Counted from the stretch's first letter, positions 1 to 6,102 are shown. The stretch: 6,102 nucleotides of DNA from a bacterium UBA7470 (GCA_002479815.1 DLPA01000218.1:268-6369); one strand, 5' to 3'. Translations and numbers: made by a program. The notes: generated from the sequence alone by a model not told the origin.

Positions 1-968
1 ATGTAGAGCTGGATCATGAAGGCGTTCATCATCACCAAGTCGCCCAAAGTCATGCTCCCTTGCGCGACGGCGCTGGTGGCACGCCACAGCATCGCCACCA
101 GTGCCACCGCAATCAGCAATTGCTGGCCGGTGTTGAGCAGCGAGAGCGTGCCTTGGCTTTTCAGGCGGGCGCGGCGCAGTTGCGCTAGGCTTTGGTCGTA
201 ACGGCGGGCTTCAAAGCTTTCGTTGTTGAAGTATTTGACGGTTTCAAAGTTCAGCAGCGAGTCGATGGCTTTGGTGTGCGACACCGAATCCAACTCGTTC
301 ATTTCACGGCGAAATTTGGTGCGCCATTCGGTGATGACGATGGTGAAGCCGATGTAGCTCACCAGTGCGGCCAGCGTCACCCACACATACCACGCCTCAA
401 ACTTCGTGCCCAACAAGATGAGCACCAAGCTGACTTCGATCAGCGTCGGGAACACGCTGTACAGCGAGTAAGAGATCAGCGATTGCACGCCGCGCGTGCC
501 GCGTTCGATGTCGCGGGTCATGCCCCCCGTTTGGCGCTCTAGGTGAAAGCGCAGGCTCAAGGCGTGCAGGTGCTCAAAGGTTTGCAGGGCGATGCTGCGG
601 GTGGCTCCTTCGGTGGCCTTGGCAAACACCAGCTCGCGCAGCTCGGTAAAGAGGCTGGTGGCAAAGCGCAAGCCGCCATAGGCCACGAGCAAGCCCACGG
701 GCACGACCAGCAGCCCCACGCTGGCTCCTTGCAAGCCTGTCGCGGCGCTGACGGCGGGGGTCATGGCATCGACCAACTCTTTCAGGAGCAGCGGCACGCT
801 GACGGTGGCGGCTTTGGCGGCGACCATGAACAGCAAGGCCAAGATGACGCGCCCCTTGTACGTCCACAAATACGGCAGCAAACGGCGCAAGGTGGCCCAA
901 TCGGAACGGGTACGGGGGGGTTCTGCAGCGGGCGACAAACCCACAGCCGATGAAGTAGAACGGCGCAT
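1..968 (-). CDS. Atm1/HMT1-type ABC exporter, N-terminal membrane half (3' end cut by window edge)
   Basis: The reverse strand is open from an ATG at 968-966 to base 1, giving 322 residues with no stop. A hydrophilic tail of about 25 residues precedes a type IV ABC exporter membrane domain. Hydrophobic segments lie near residues 41-60, 83-103, 168-188, 192-214 and 282-300, and the sixth begins near 306. Two stretches point to the Atm1/HMT1 subfamily: LSLRFHLERQTGG with the following D-IERG (about 137-157) and NFETVKYFNNE (240-250). Known members export glutathione-linked sulfur or metal compounds from the cytosol; that substrate is inferred from the family only. Walker A, signature and Walker B motifs should lie past base 1 and are not seen. 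The frame stays open upstream to another ATG at 1022. I prefer 968 because related proteins often begin MRR, but no good Shine-Dalgarno supports either start. It is divergent from the thioesterase gene. Confidence 0.9.
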   Translation of the reverse strand, partial: MRRSTSSAVGLSPAAEPPRTRSDWATLRRLLPYLWTYKGRVILALLFMVAAKAATVSVPLLLKELVDAMTPAVSAATGLQGASVGLLVVPVGLLVAYGGLRFATSLFTELRELVFAKATEGATRSIALQTFEHLHALSLRFHLERQTGGMTRDIERGTRGVQSLISYSLYSVFPTLIEVSLVLILLGTKFEAWYVWVTLAALVSYIGFTIVITEWRTKFRREMNELDSVSHTKAIDSLLNFETVKYFNNESFEARRYDQSLAQLRRARLKSQGTLSLLNTGQQLLIAVALVAMLWRATSAVAQGSMTLGDLVMMNAFMIQLY

Positions 969-1020
969 GACAGACAATGAGAAAGTTTTTTTCAAAGTGT
1001 TTAACTTCCCGATTGTGCCC
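969..1020. promoter_or_regulatory. Short divergent intergenic region, probable back-to-back promoters
   Basis: About 52 bp separate the chosen starts of the minus-strand exporter and the plus-strand thioesterase. The middle (about 980-1005) is distinctly richer in A and T than the genes on either side and contains a seven-T run. On the minus strand a TTGAAA hexamer resembles a -35 box, and on the plus strand TTTAAC (1000-1005) weakly resembles a -10 box. Neither has a good partner at the right spacing, so this is a location-based call and not a recognised promoter. Confidence 0.3.
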
Positions 1021-1449
1021 ATGTCCAACGCTTCCCTCCCTCGCTTCCCTGCGGCTGACCTACCGACCGACAAGGAATTGGTCTTGAAAGTCATCCCCAT
1101 GCCTGCCGATTGCAATGCCAACGGCGACATTTTTGGCGGTTGGGTCATGGCCCAAGTCGATTTGGCGGGCGCCGTGCTGCCCGCCCGCTACACCCAAGGC
1201 CGCTTTGCCACCGTCGCCGTCAACCAGTTTATTTTCAAGCAGCCCGTGCGTGTGGGCGATATTTTGAGCTTTTTCAGCAGCGTCTCCCGCTTGGGCAACA
1301 CGTCCATCACCGTGCAGGTGGAGGTCTATGCCGAACGCTTCAAGTCGCAAGGCCAATACGTCAAAGTGACCGAAGCCTCGCTGACCTACGTCGCCATCGA
1401 CGAACAAGGCCGCCCGCGTGCCATTCCTAAGGACAGTGTGCCGGTGTGA
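1021..1449 (+). CDS. yciA: Acyl-CoA thioesterase, YciA-type single hotdog domain
   Basis: This 142-residue protein fits the 130-140 residue size of YciA-type thioesterases, cytosolic enzymes that hydrolyse acyl-CoA to free acid and CoA. The family core is clear: VIPMPADCNANGDIFGGWVM (residues 24-43) followed by QVDLAG, where Asp47 matches the catalytic acidic residue of the hotdog helix. Further on are QPVRVGD and the C-terminal TYVAIDEQGRPRAIP. Family members accept a wide range of acyl-CoAs; the substrate here cannot be read from sequence. An in-frame ATG at 967 would add 18 residues (MTDNEKVFF and on) and overlap the start codon of the divergent exporter. ATG 1021 is preferred because it gives the usual length and leaves room for promoters, although no strong ribosome binding site precedes either. 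A structured repeat begins 2 nt after the stop codon. Confidence 0.93.
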   Translation: MSNASLPRFPAADLPTDKELVLKVIPMPADCNANGDIFGGWVMAQVDLAGAVLPARYTQGRFATVAVNQFIFKQPVRVGDILSFFSSVSRLGNTSITVQVEVYAERFKSQGQYVKVTEASLTYVAIDEQGRPRAIPKDSVPV

Positions 1450-1451
1450 GA

Positions 1452-1588
1452 AACCACCCCGTCAGGCTACGCCTGCCACCCCTCCACAGAGGGGAATTGA
1501 GGCTGCCTCACTTGTGGCAGCATCGCAGTCGGGGCGAGACATTCCCCTCCGGTGGAGGGGTGGCAGGCGTGAGCCTGACGGGGTGGTT
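1452..1588. repeat. GC-rich 137-bp foldback (inverted repeat) element
   Basis: The arms 1452-1497 and 1541-1588 are reverse complements over about 46 bp, differing only near two places: an extra base after GTCAGGCT and a short change in the GAGGGG hairpin loop. Each arm holds its own small hairpin: CCCCTC/GAGGGG at 1479-1484 and 1489-1494, and CCCCTCC/GGAGGGG at 1544-1550 and 1554-1560. The 43-nt spacer has another, GCTGCC/GGCAGC, at 1502-1507 and 1516-1521. The element starts right after the thioesterase stop, so its RNA would form a long stem that might stop transcription or protect the transcript 3' end, although no T-run follows it. It resembles intergenic repeats common in Burkholderiales genomes; that family link is from memory, not a search. 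Short open frames through it on both strands look spurious. Confidence 0.85.
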
Positions 1589-1633
1589 GCAACGCAAGCG
1601 AACACCATCGACGGGGCTGGATTCTAGTCTTAT

Positions 1634-1877
1634 AAAATAGGAGTAAAAAATGTGAGCTGCTTACGCAAGTAATACGTGGCATACAGCCGATTTAATGCTG
1701 TAAATAAGCTGTATTTTCTGAAAAATGGCCTGTTTTGACGCTCAAATAGGCCACCAAAGGCTGATTTGTGGTTCAAAAAAGCTAAATTCTTAGGATTTTG
1801 GTCGATTTTTAATATTGAAATCGGCCAAATGCCACGTTTTACTTGCGTAAAAAGCTCACTTTTTTTACTATTATTTT
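1634..1877. mobile_element. AT-rich 244-bp palindromic, MITE-like element
   Basis: The outer arms 1634-1682 and 1829-1877 are reverse complements at 43 of 49 positions with no gaps. The symmetry continues inward on the same centre (between 1755 and 1756). GCCGATTT at 1686-1693 pairs with AAATCGGC at 1818-1825, and CAAATAGGCC at 1743-1752 pairs with GGCTGATTTG at 1759-1768 at 8 of 10 positions. The stretches between match at roughly half of positions. The whole is therefore one decayed palindrome, clearly richer in A and T than the surrounding genes. It encodes no transposase. Size, terminal inverted repeats and lack of coding fit a non-autonomous miniature element, but no clear target-site duplication was found, so mobility is an inference. 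The right arm runs to 40 bp before the permease start. Confidence 0.65.
1843..1871 (+). promoter_or_regulatory. Possible promoter in the right arm of the palindromic element
   Basis: TTGCGT (1843-1848) and TACTAT (1866-1871) are 17 bp apart, the best spacing for a sigma70-type promoter, and point towards the permease gene starting at 1918. Each hexamer matches its consensus only partly, so this is a weak call. The equivalent place in the left arm lacks a comparable -10 hexamer. Confidence 0.22.
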
Positions 1878-1917
1878 TGATGATCCCTCTGACCGCCCTT
1901 CTTTCACTTCTTTGCAC

Positions 1918-4470
1918 ATGACTGCTTCATCTTCCCTTTCCCCTTCGGTGTGGACACTGGCTTGGCGTGCGCTGTGGCGTGATGTTCGAGCTGGTGATTT
2001 GCGGCTCTTGCTGCTGGCGGTGGCGCTGGCGGTGGCAGCTTTGACCTCGGTGGGCTTTTTTGCCGACCGGCTGCAAGGCGGCTTGCAGCGTGATGCGCGG
2101 CAGTTGCTTGGTGGCGATGCCGTGCTCAACACCGACAACGCCCCGCCTGCGGCTGCGCGTGAGCGAGCGCAAGGCTTGGGACTGCAAAACACACTCACCC
2201 TCTCGTTTCCGACCATGGGCCGTGCCCTCGACGCACAAGGCGGCGCGGCGCGTTTGGTGGCCTTGAAAGCCGTCGAAGCGGGCTATCCCTTGCGGGGAGC
2301 CCTCACTTTGAGTACGCAAGAGGGCGGCGCGAGCCAGTCGGTGCAAGGCATACCCGACAGCGGCACGGTGTGGGTCGATGCTGGCTTGTTGACCACGCTG
2401 AATCTGCAAATGGGCGACACGCTGCTGCTGGGCGATGCAGCATTGCGCATCACCCACCTCATCGTCAACGAGCCAGACCGAGGCGCGGGCTTCATGAGCT
2501 TTGCCCCGCGTGTGATGATGAACGCCGCCGACTTGCCCGCCACACAATTGGTGCAACCCGCCAGCCGCATCACTTGGCGTTTGGCGCTGGCGGGGCCAGA
2601 GGCGGTGGTGTCGCAGTTCAGCAAATGGGCGCAGCAGCAAATCGACAGCCAGCAATGGCGCGGGGCGCGGCTGGAGTCGCTGGAATCGGGTCGTCCTGAA
2701 ATGACCCAGACCCTAGGACGAGCCGAGAAGTTTTTGAATTTGGTCGCGCTGCTGGCGGCCTTGTTGAGCGCCGTTGCCGTAGGCATTGCGGCACGCGGCT
2801 TTGCCCAACGCCATTTGGATGACTGTGCCATGCTGCGGGTGCTGGGGCTGCCACAACGCACGATGGCGTGGGCGTTTGCCATTGAGTTTGGACTGGTGGG
2901 TCTGGCGGCCAGCGTCTTGGGGGTGGCGTTGGGCTTTGCGGTGCATTACGTCTTTGTGGCTTTGTTGGCGGGGCTGCTGAATGTGGCCTTGCCCGCCGCC
3001 AGCCTTTGGCCCGCCTTGTTCGGCTTGGGCTTGGGACTGACCTTGATGGCCGCCTTTGGTCTGCCCCCCGTCTTGCAACTGGCGCAAGTGCCGCCCTTGC
3101 GGGTGATACGGCGCGATGTGGGCGGCATCAAAACCGCGTCCATCAGCGTCTTGCTGCTCGGGCTGCTGGGCTTTTCCGCCATGCTCTTGGGCGTGAGTCG
3201 GGATGCCACCTTGGGGCTGCTGGCGGTGGTGGGCTTTGCCGTGGCGGTGGCGGTGTTTGCGGGCGCAGCGGCGTTGGCGGTGCGCGGCTTGCGAGCGGTG
3301 GTTGATGAGCAACGCGCCCCCATGTGGGCGGTGTTGGCGACGCGCCAGCTCGCCGCCCGCCCCATGTACGCCGTGGTGCAAGTCAGTGCCTTGGCGGTGG
3401 GCTTGTTGGCCTTGGTGCTCTTGGTGCTGTTGCGGACGGATTTGGTAACGAGTTGGCAGCAGGCCACGCCACCCGATGCGCCCAATCGCTTCGTCATCAA
3501 CATCCAACCCGACCAAGCCGAGGCGTTTCAGTCGCGTTTGAAAGCCGAGGGCGTGGGCCGCTACGACTGGTATCCCATGATACGGGGCCGTTTGGTCGCC
3601 ATCAACGACCAAGCCATCCAGCCCGAGCGTCTTGCCACCGAACGCGCCCGTCGCTTGGTGGACCGAGAATTCAATTTGTCGCACAGCGCCACGCAGCCCG
3701 CCCACAACCAAGTGGTCGCCGGACGCTGGCAAGCCAACGAGCCTGAGGCCACCAGCGTCGAAGAAGGGCTGGCGCAAGAACTGGGTCTGAAGCTGGGCGA
3801 CAAGCTCACCTTTGACATCGCAGGGCAGCCGCACACGACCACCATCACCAGCTTGCGCAAGGTCGATTGGGCGAGTATGCGCGTCAACTTCTTCGTGCTC
3901 TACCCGCAAGCCGAAATGCCCGATGTGCCCCTGAGCTACATCAGCGCCTTTCGCGCCCCCAGCGACACGCCCACCCGCAGCGCCATGTTTGACAATGCCT
4001 TGCTGCGCGAGTTTCCCAACGTGACCAACGTCGATACCAGCGGCACGGTTGCCCAAGTGCAAAAGGTGTTGGGGCAAGTGATACGCGCGGTGGAATTTTT
4101 GTTTGGCTTTACCTTGGCTGCTGGCTTGGTCGTCTTGTTTGCCGCCCTCACCGCCACCCGCCATGAGCGTCAGCGCGACTTTGCCATCATGCGGGCGCTG
4201 GGCGCATCGTCCCAACTCTTGAGCCGCGTGCAACGCGCCGAGCTGCTGGGCGTGGGGCTGTTGGCGGGGGTGCTGGCCTCGGGGGTGGCGGTGGCGCTGG
4301 GTTGGGCCTTGGCGAAGTGGGTGTTTCAGTTTGCATGGACACCCTCGCCTTGGGTTCCCATCATCGGCGGTTTGACGGGCGCGGTGCTGGCACTGGCGGC
4401 GGGCTGGTGGGGCTTGCGGGCGGTGTTGCACACCCCTGTGGTCAGCACCTTGCGCCAAGCGGCGAGTTGA
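1918..4470 (+). CDS. FtsX-family ABC transporter permease, YbbP-like (COG3127)
   Basis: This 850-residue inner-membrane protein is close in size to E. coli YbbP (about 800). One membrane segment (30-48) is followed by a large extracytoplasmic domain to about 270. A first FtsX-type unit starts at FLNLVALLAALL (272) and contains RHLDDCAMLRVLGLPQRTM. Further segments lie near 321-350, 360-385, 409-428, 432-458 and 482-510. A second extracytoplasmic domain (about 513-720) leads to a second FtsX unit (727-837) with TRHERQRDFAIMRALGAS, the conserved cytoplasmic loop of the family. Roughly ten membrane segments are expected. Such permeases pair with a separate MacB/LolD-like ATPase; none is encoded here. 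The substrate is unknown; relatives act on lipoproteins or envelope molecules. The frame is open from TTG 1843 inside the upstream repeat. ATG 1918 is chosen because it starts just before the conserved WTLAWRALWRD, although no good ribosome binding site is visible. Likely first gene of an operon. Confidence 0.9.
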   Translation: MTASSSLSPSVWTLAWRALWRDVRAGDLRLLLLAVALAVAALTSVGFFADRLQGGLQRDARQLLGGDAVLNTDNAPPAAARERAQGLGLQNTLTLSFPTMGRALDAQGGAARLVALKAVEAGYPLRGALTLSTQEGGASQSVQGIPDSGTVWVDAGLLTTLNLQMGDTLLLGDAALRITHLIVNEPDRGAGFMSFAPRVMMNAADLPATQLVQPASRITWRLALAGPEAVVSQFSKWAQQQIDSQQWRGARLESLESGRPEMTQTLGRAEKFLNLVALLAALLSAVAVGIAARGFAQRHLDDCAMLRVLGLPQRTMAWAFAIEFGLVGLAASVLGVALGFAVHYVFVALLAGLLNVALPAASLWPALFGLGLGLTLMAAFGLPPVLQLAQVPPLRVIRRDVGGIKTASISVLLLGLLGFSAMLLGVSRDATLGLLAVVGFAVAVAVFAGAAALAVRGLRAVVDEQRAPMWAVLATRQLAARPMYAVVQVSALAVGLLALVLLVLLRTDLVTSWQQATPPDAPNRFVINIQPDQAEAFQSRLKAEGVGRYDWYPMIRGRLVAINDQAIQPERLATERARRLVDREFNLSHSATQPAHNQVVAGRWQANEPEATSVEEGLAQELGLKLGDKLTFDIAGQPHTTTITSLRKVDWASMRVNFFVLYPQAEMPDVPLSYISAFRAPSDTPTRSAMFDNALLREFPNVTNVDTSGTVAQVQKVLGQVIRAVEFLFGFTLAAGLVVLFAALTATRHERQRDFAIMRALGASSQLLSRVQRAELLGVGLLAGVLASGVAVALGWALAKWVFQFAWTPSPWVPIIGGLTGAVLALAAGWWGLRAVLHTPVVSTLRQAAS

Positions 4471-4511
4471 ACTGGGTGGGGGTGTTGCCGTCGGTGCCAC
4501 AATCCACGCCT

Positions 4512-4955
4512 ATGACGACCGAATCTGACACCTCCAACACCGCCAGCTCTCATACCGCCACCAATTCGGCCAAGCCCGCCACGCCGTTTGAATGGCTCGG
4601 CGGCGAAGCCCGCGTGCGCGACTTGGTGGATCGTTTTTACGACTTGATGGACATCGAACCGCGCTACGCCGCCCTACGCGCCAGCCACGGCAGCACGCTG
4701 GACGATGCACGGCAAAAGCTGTTTTGGTTTTTGTGCGGCTGGATGGGCGGGCCGGACCATTACGTCGAACGCTTCGGCCACCCGCGTTTGCGGATGCGGC
4801 ACATGCCGTTTTCGATTGGGATTTTGGAGCGCGACCAATGGCTGGCGTGTATGGATCAAGCCATGCAGGAGGTAGCGGTCGATCCCGACTTGCGTACCCG
4901 CTTGAATCAGAGCTTTTTCCAAACGGCGGATTGGATGCGCAACCGCCAAGGCTGA
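4512..4955 (+). CDS. Group II truncated haemoglobin (trHbO-like)
   Basis: This 147-residue protein has a polar N-terminal tail of about 24 residues rich in Ser, Thr and Ala, then a complete 2-on-2 globin fold. Diagnostic residues are Tyr43 in RFYDLMD (position B10), the GWMGGP turn, the proximal haem ligand His97 in HPRLRMRHMPF (F8), and Trp110 in ERDQWLACM (G8), the hallmark of group II. His59 may sit at CD1, as described in some proteobacterial members; that alignment is by eye. Group II members bind oxygen and are linked to oxygen, NO or peroxide chemistry in the cytosol; no specific role can be read here. The open frame extends upstream to 4302 inside the permease gene, but similarity to globins begins after ATG 4512. 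The start is 41 nt after the permease stop, and a G-rich stretch upstream is too far away to be an ideal ribosome binding site. Confidence 0.92.
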   Translation: MTTESDTSNTASSHTATNSAKPATPFEWLGGEARVRDLVDRFYDLMDIEPRYAALRASHGSTLDDARQKLFWFLCGWMGGPDHYVERFGHPRLRMRHMPFSIGILERDQWLACMDQAMQEVAVDPDLRTRLNQSFFQTADWMRNRQG

Positions 4956-4969
4956 GGAAGGGACACTCT

Positions 4970-5584
4970 ATGTCTGCCGCGCGTCTTTTTGGTTGGCTCT
5001 TATTGGGTTTTGTTCGCTTGCTGACAGGCGCTCAAGCGCGTTGGCAAGGCTGTCCCCCCAAAGCCGAGCAACGCATTTACTTTGCCAATCACCAAAGTCA
5101 TGCCGATTTGGTGATGATTTGGGCTGCGCTGCCGCAAGAGTTGCGCGGCATCACCCGCCCGATTGCGGCCCGCGATTACTGGACAGCCAGCCCCTTGCGG
5201 GCATGGATCACGCGCGAGGTGTTCAATGCCGTCTATGTCGATCGTCAACGCACCGATGACAGCGACCCCTTAGAGCCTTTGATCCAAGCCCTGTCCCAAG
5301 GCGACTCCATCATCCTGTTTCCTGAAGGCACACGCGGCTATGCCGACGAGCCTCAGGCGTTTAAAGCGGGGCTGTACAACTTAGCCAAACGCTTTCCTCA
5401 GGTGGTGCTGGTGCCGGCATGGATACACAACGTACAACGGGTCATGCCCAAGGGCGAGGTGGTTCCCGTGCCCGTGCTGTGCTCAGTCACCTTTGGCGCA
5501 CCCCTACGCCTAGAGGAGGGCGAAGACAGGGCCGACTTTTTGGCCCGTGCGAGGTTGGCAGTGATGGCGTTGCGCGAGTCTTAA
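4970..5584 (+). CDS. PlsC-type lysophospholipid (1-acyl-glycerol-3-phosphate) acyltransferase
   Basis: This 204-residue protein of the LPLAT/AGPAT family transfers an acyl chain to a lysophospholipid, most simply lysophosphatidate to phosphatidate, at the inner membrane face. A short hydrophobic N-terminal stretch (about 6-20) could anchor it. Catalytic motif I is NHQSHAD (40-46), with the His41-x4-Asp46 dyad. IILFPEGTRG holds substrate-binding motif FPEGTR at 117-122, and VLVPAWI matches the later Pro-containing motif. It is shorter than typical housekeeping PlsC (about 240), suggesting a paralogue. GAGGAAGGGA (4954-4963), overlapping the globin stop, is a strong ribosome binding site 6 nt before ATG 4970 and settles the start. 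The globin gene ends 14 nt upstream, and a CdsA-type gene begins 24 nt downstream, whose product would use phosphatidate. Lipid specificity is an inference. Confidence 0.92.
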   Translation: MSAARLFGWLLLGFVRLLTGAQARWQGCPPKAEQRIYFANHQSHADLVMIWAALPQELRGITRPIAARDYWTASPLRAWITREVFNAVYVDRQRTDDSDPLEPLIQALSQGDSIILFPEGTRGYADEPQAFKAGLYNLAKRFPQVVLVPAWIHNVQRVMPKGEVVPVPVLCSVTFGAPLRLEEGEDRADFLARARLAVMALRES

Positions 5585-5608
5585 AAGAAAAGAGAAAAGG
5601 AAGGCTTG

Positions 5609-6102
5609 ATGAACCGCTTTTTACGCAGCTTGACCCCCGACCAGCAAGTCAGCCTCTTGTTCGTGCTCTTGTTTGGCACGCTCTTGCTGGCCTCGGCCAT
5701 TGGTTTTTTATGGTCTTTGCGGGAGCGCGATGCCGATGATCCCGTACTGGCCCGACTCAAGGCCTACCGGGCCGGTGTCACCCGTTCTTGGTGGATGATG
5801 GGCGTGTTTTGGTTGGGCTGGACGGCGGGACAAACCGGTGCTTTGATTTTAGGGGGCCTGATTTCTTTGCTCACCTTGCGAGAGTTCATCAGCCTCACGC
5901 CTACGCATCGCTCCGATCATAAAACCTTGGTGCTCTCGTTTTTTGTGATTTTGCCCTTGCAATACGTACTCTTGGGGACGGGGCATTACGACTTGTTTTC
6001 GGTCTTTATTCCGGTGTACGCCTTTTTAGCCCTGCCCTTGGTCAGCAGCTTGGGCAACGATCCCAAAGGCTTTTTGGAACGCAATGCCAAGCTGCAATGG
6101 GG
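5609..6102 (+). CDS. Phosphatidate cytidylyltransferase (CdsA family, YnbB-like), N-terminal part, cut by window edge
   Basis: The frame is open from ATG 5609 to the last base, giving 164 residues. It begins MNRFLRSLTPDQQ, followed by hydrophobic segments near 14-36, 65-90, 106-125 and 128-148. The order LREFISLTPTHRSDH, then LPLQYVLLG, YDLFSVFIPVYAF and NDPKGFLERNAK fits the CdsA-like branch found beside acyltransferase genes, as opposed to the housekeeping copy. Such enzymes make CDP-diacylglycerol from CTP and phosphatidate in the inner membrane. The C-terminal signature with the catalytic Lys/Asp residues should lie past the edge, so activity cannot be judged here. AGGAAGG (5598-5604) is a good ribosome binding site 4 nt before the ATG. 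The 24-nt gap after the acyltransferase supports co-transcription and consecutive steps of one lipid pathway. Confidence 0.85.
   Translation, partial: MNRFLRSLTPDQQVSLLFVLLFGTLLLASAIGFLWSLRERDADDPVLARLKAYRAGVTRSWWMMGVFWLGWTAGQTGALILGGLISLLTLREFISLTPTHRSDHKTLVLSFFVILPLQYVLLGTGHYDLFSVFIPVYAFLALPLVSSLGNDPKGFLERNAKLQW

Larger units (their letters stand above)
1450..1917. other. Gene-free intergenic region holding two foldback elements
   Basis: These 468 bp between the thioesterase stop and the permease start contain no supported gene. They are made of the GC-rich foldback (1452-1588), a 45-bp unique spacer (1589-1633), the AT-rich palindrome (1634-1877) and a 40-bp leader (1878-1917). Short open frames here on both strands follow the repeat arms; several give the same peptide fragments because the arms are copies of each other. 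Confidence 0.8.

Noticed and set aside
763..1020. Upstream extension of the thioesterase open frame to 763
   Set aside because: It would run antisense through the exporter gene and give an N-terminus unlike any hotdog thioesterase; ATG 1021 gives the family's normal length.
1638..1655. AGGAG followed by an ATG at 1650, looking like a translation start
   Set aside because: The codon after this ATG is TGA, so nothing is encoded.
1418..1682. Several overlapping short open frames on both strands after the thioesterase
   Set aside because: They follow the GC-rich foldback element; their peptides are simply translations of the repeat arms.
1452..1877. CRISPR array or riboswitch
   Set aside because: There are no regularly spaced direct repeats, and the structures are simple foldbacks with no recognisable riboswitch core.
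1843..1917. TTG start giving the permease 25 extra residues
   Set aside because: The extension is encoded by the arm of the repeat, has no ribosome binding site and precedes a normal membrane-protein N-terminus at ATG 1918.
1630..1917. 95-residue minus-strand open frame through the AT-rich element
   Set aside because: It spans both arms of the palindrome, has no recognisable domain or ribosome binding site, and its similar ends reflect the inverted repeat.
2713..4500. Long minus-strand open frame of 595 residues antisense to the permease
   Set aside because: The translation is rich in His, Gln, Gly, Arg and Ala with no domain and no hydrophobic pattern, typical of an antisense shadow of a GC-rich gene.

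Overview
The window reads as an ordinary stretch of chromosome from a betaproteobacterium, most likely order Burkholderiales and possibly Comamonadaceae. The basis is the GC-rich coding sequence, the look of the encoded proteins and the kind of intergenic foldback repeat present. The taxonomic call is inferred from protein character, not from a marker gene. No RNA gene, CRISPR array, phage gene or transposase was seen.

Layout: (1) Bases 1-968, minus strand, hold the N-terminal 322 residues of an Atm1/HMT1-type half-size ABC exporter; its ATPase half lies beyond the left edge. (2) Bases 1021-1449, plus strand, hold a YciA-type acyl-CoA thioesterase that starts divergently from the exporter across about 50 bp. 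(3) Bases 1450-1917 contain no gene and are built largely from two unrelated foldback repeats. The first is a GC-rich 137-bp element (1452-1588) and the second an AT-rich 244-bp palindromic, MITE-like element (1634-1877). (4) From 1918 to the right edge, four plus-strand genes follow with gaps of 41, 14 and 24 nt and look like one operon. They are a large FtsX/YbbP-type permease (COG3127), a group II truncated haemoglobin, a PlsC-type acyltransferase and a CdsA-type phosphatidate cytidylyltransferase cut by the right edge.

The last two genes make biochemical sense together: acylation of lysophosphatidate to phosphatidate, then activation to CDP-diacylglycerol. The permease is predicted to work with an ABC ATPase that is not encoded next to it here, so it may recruit one encoded elsewhere. 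The globin has no obvious functional link to its neighbours beyond its position. The least ordinary part of the window is the pair of foldback repeats just upstream of the permease operon. The second one runs to within 40 bp of the permease start and may supply part of its promoter. I did not find convincing evidence of a new multi-gene system.
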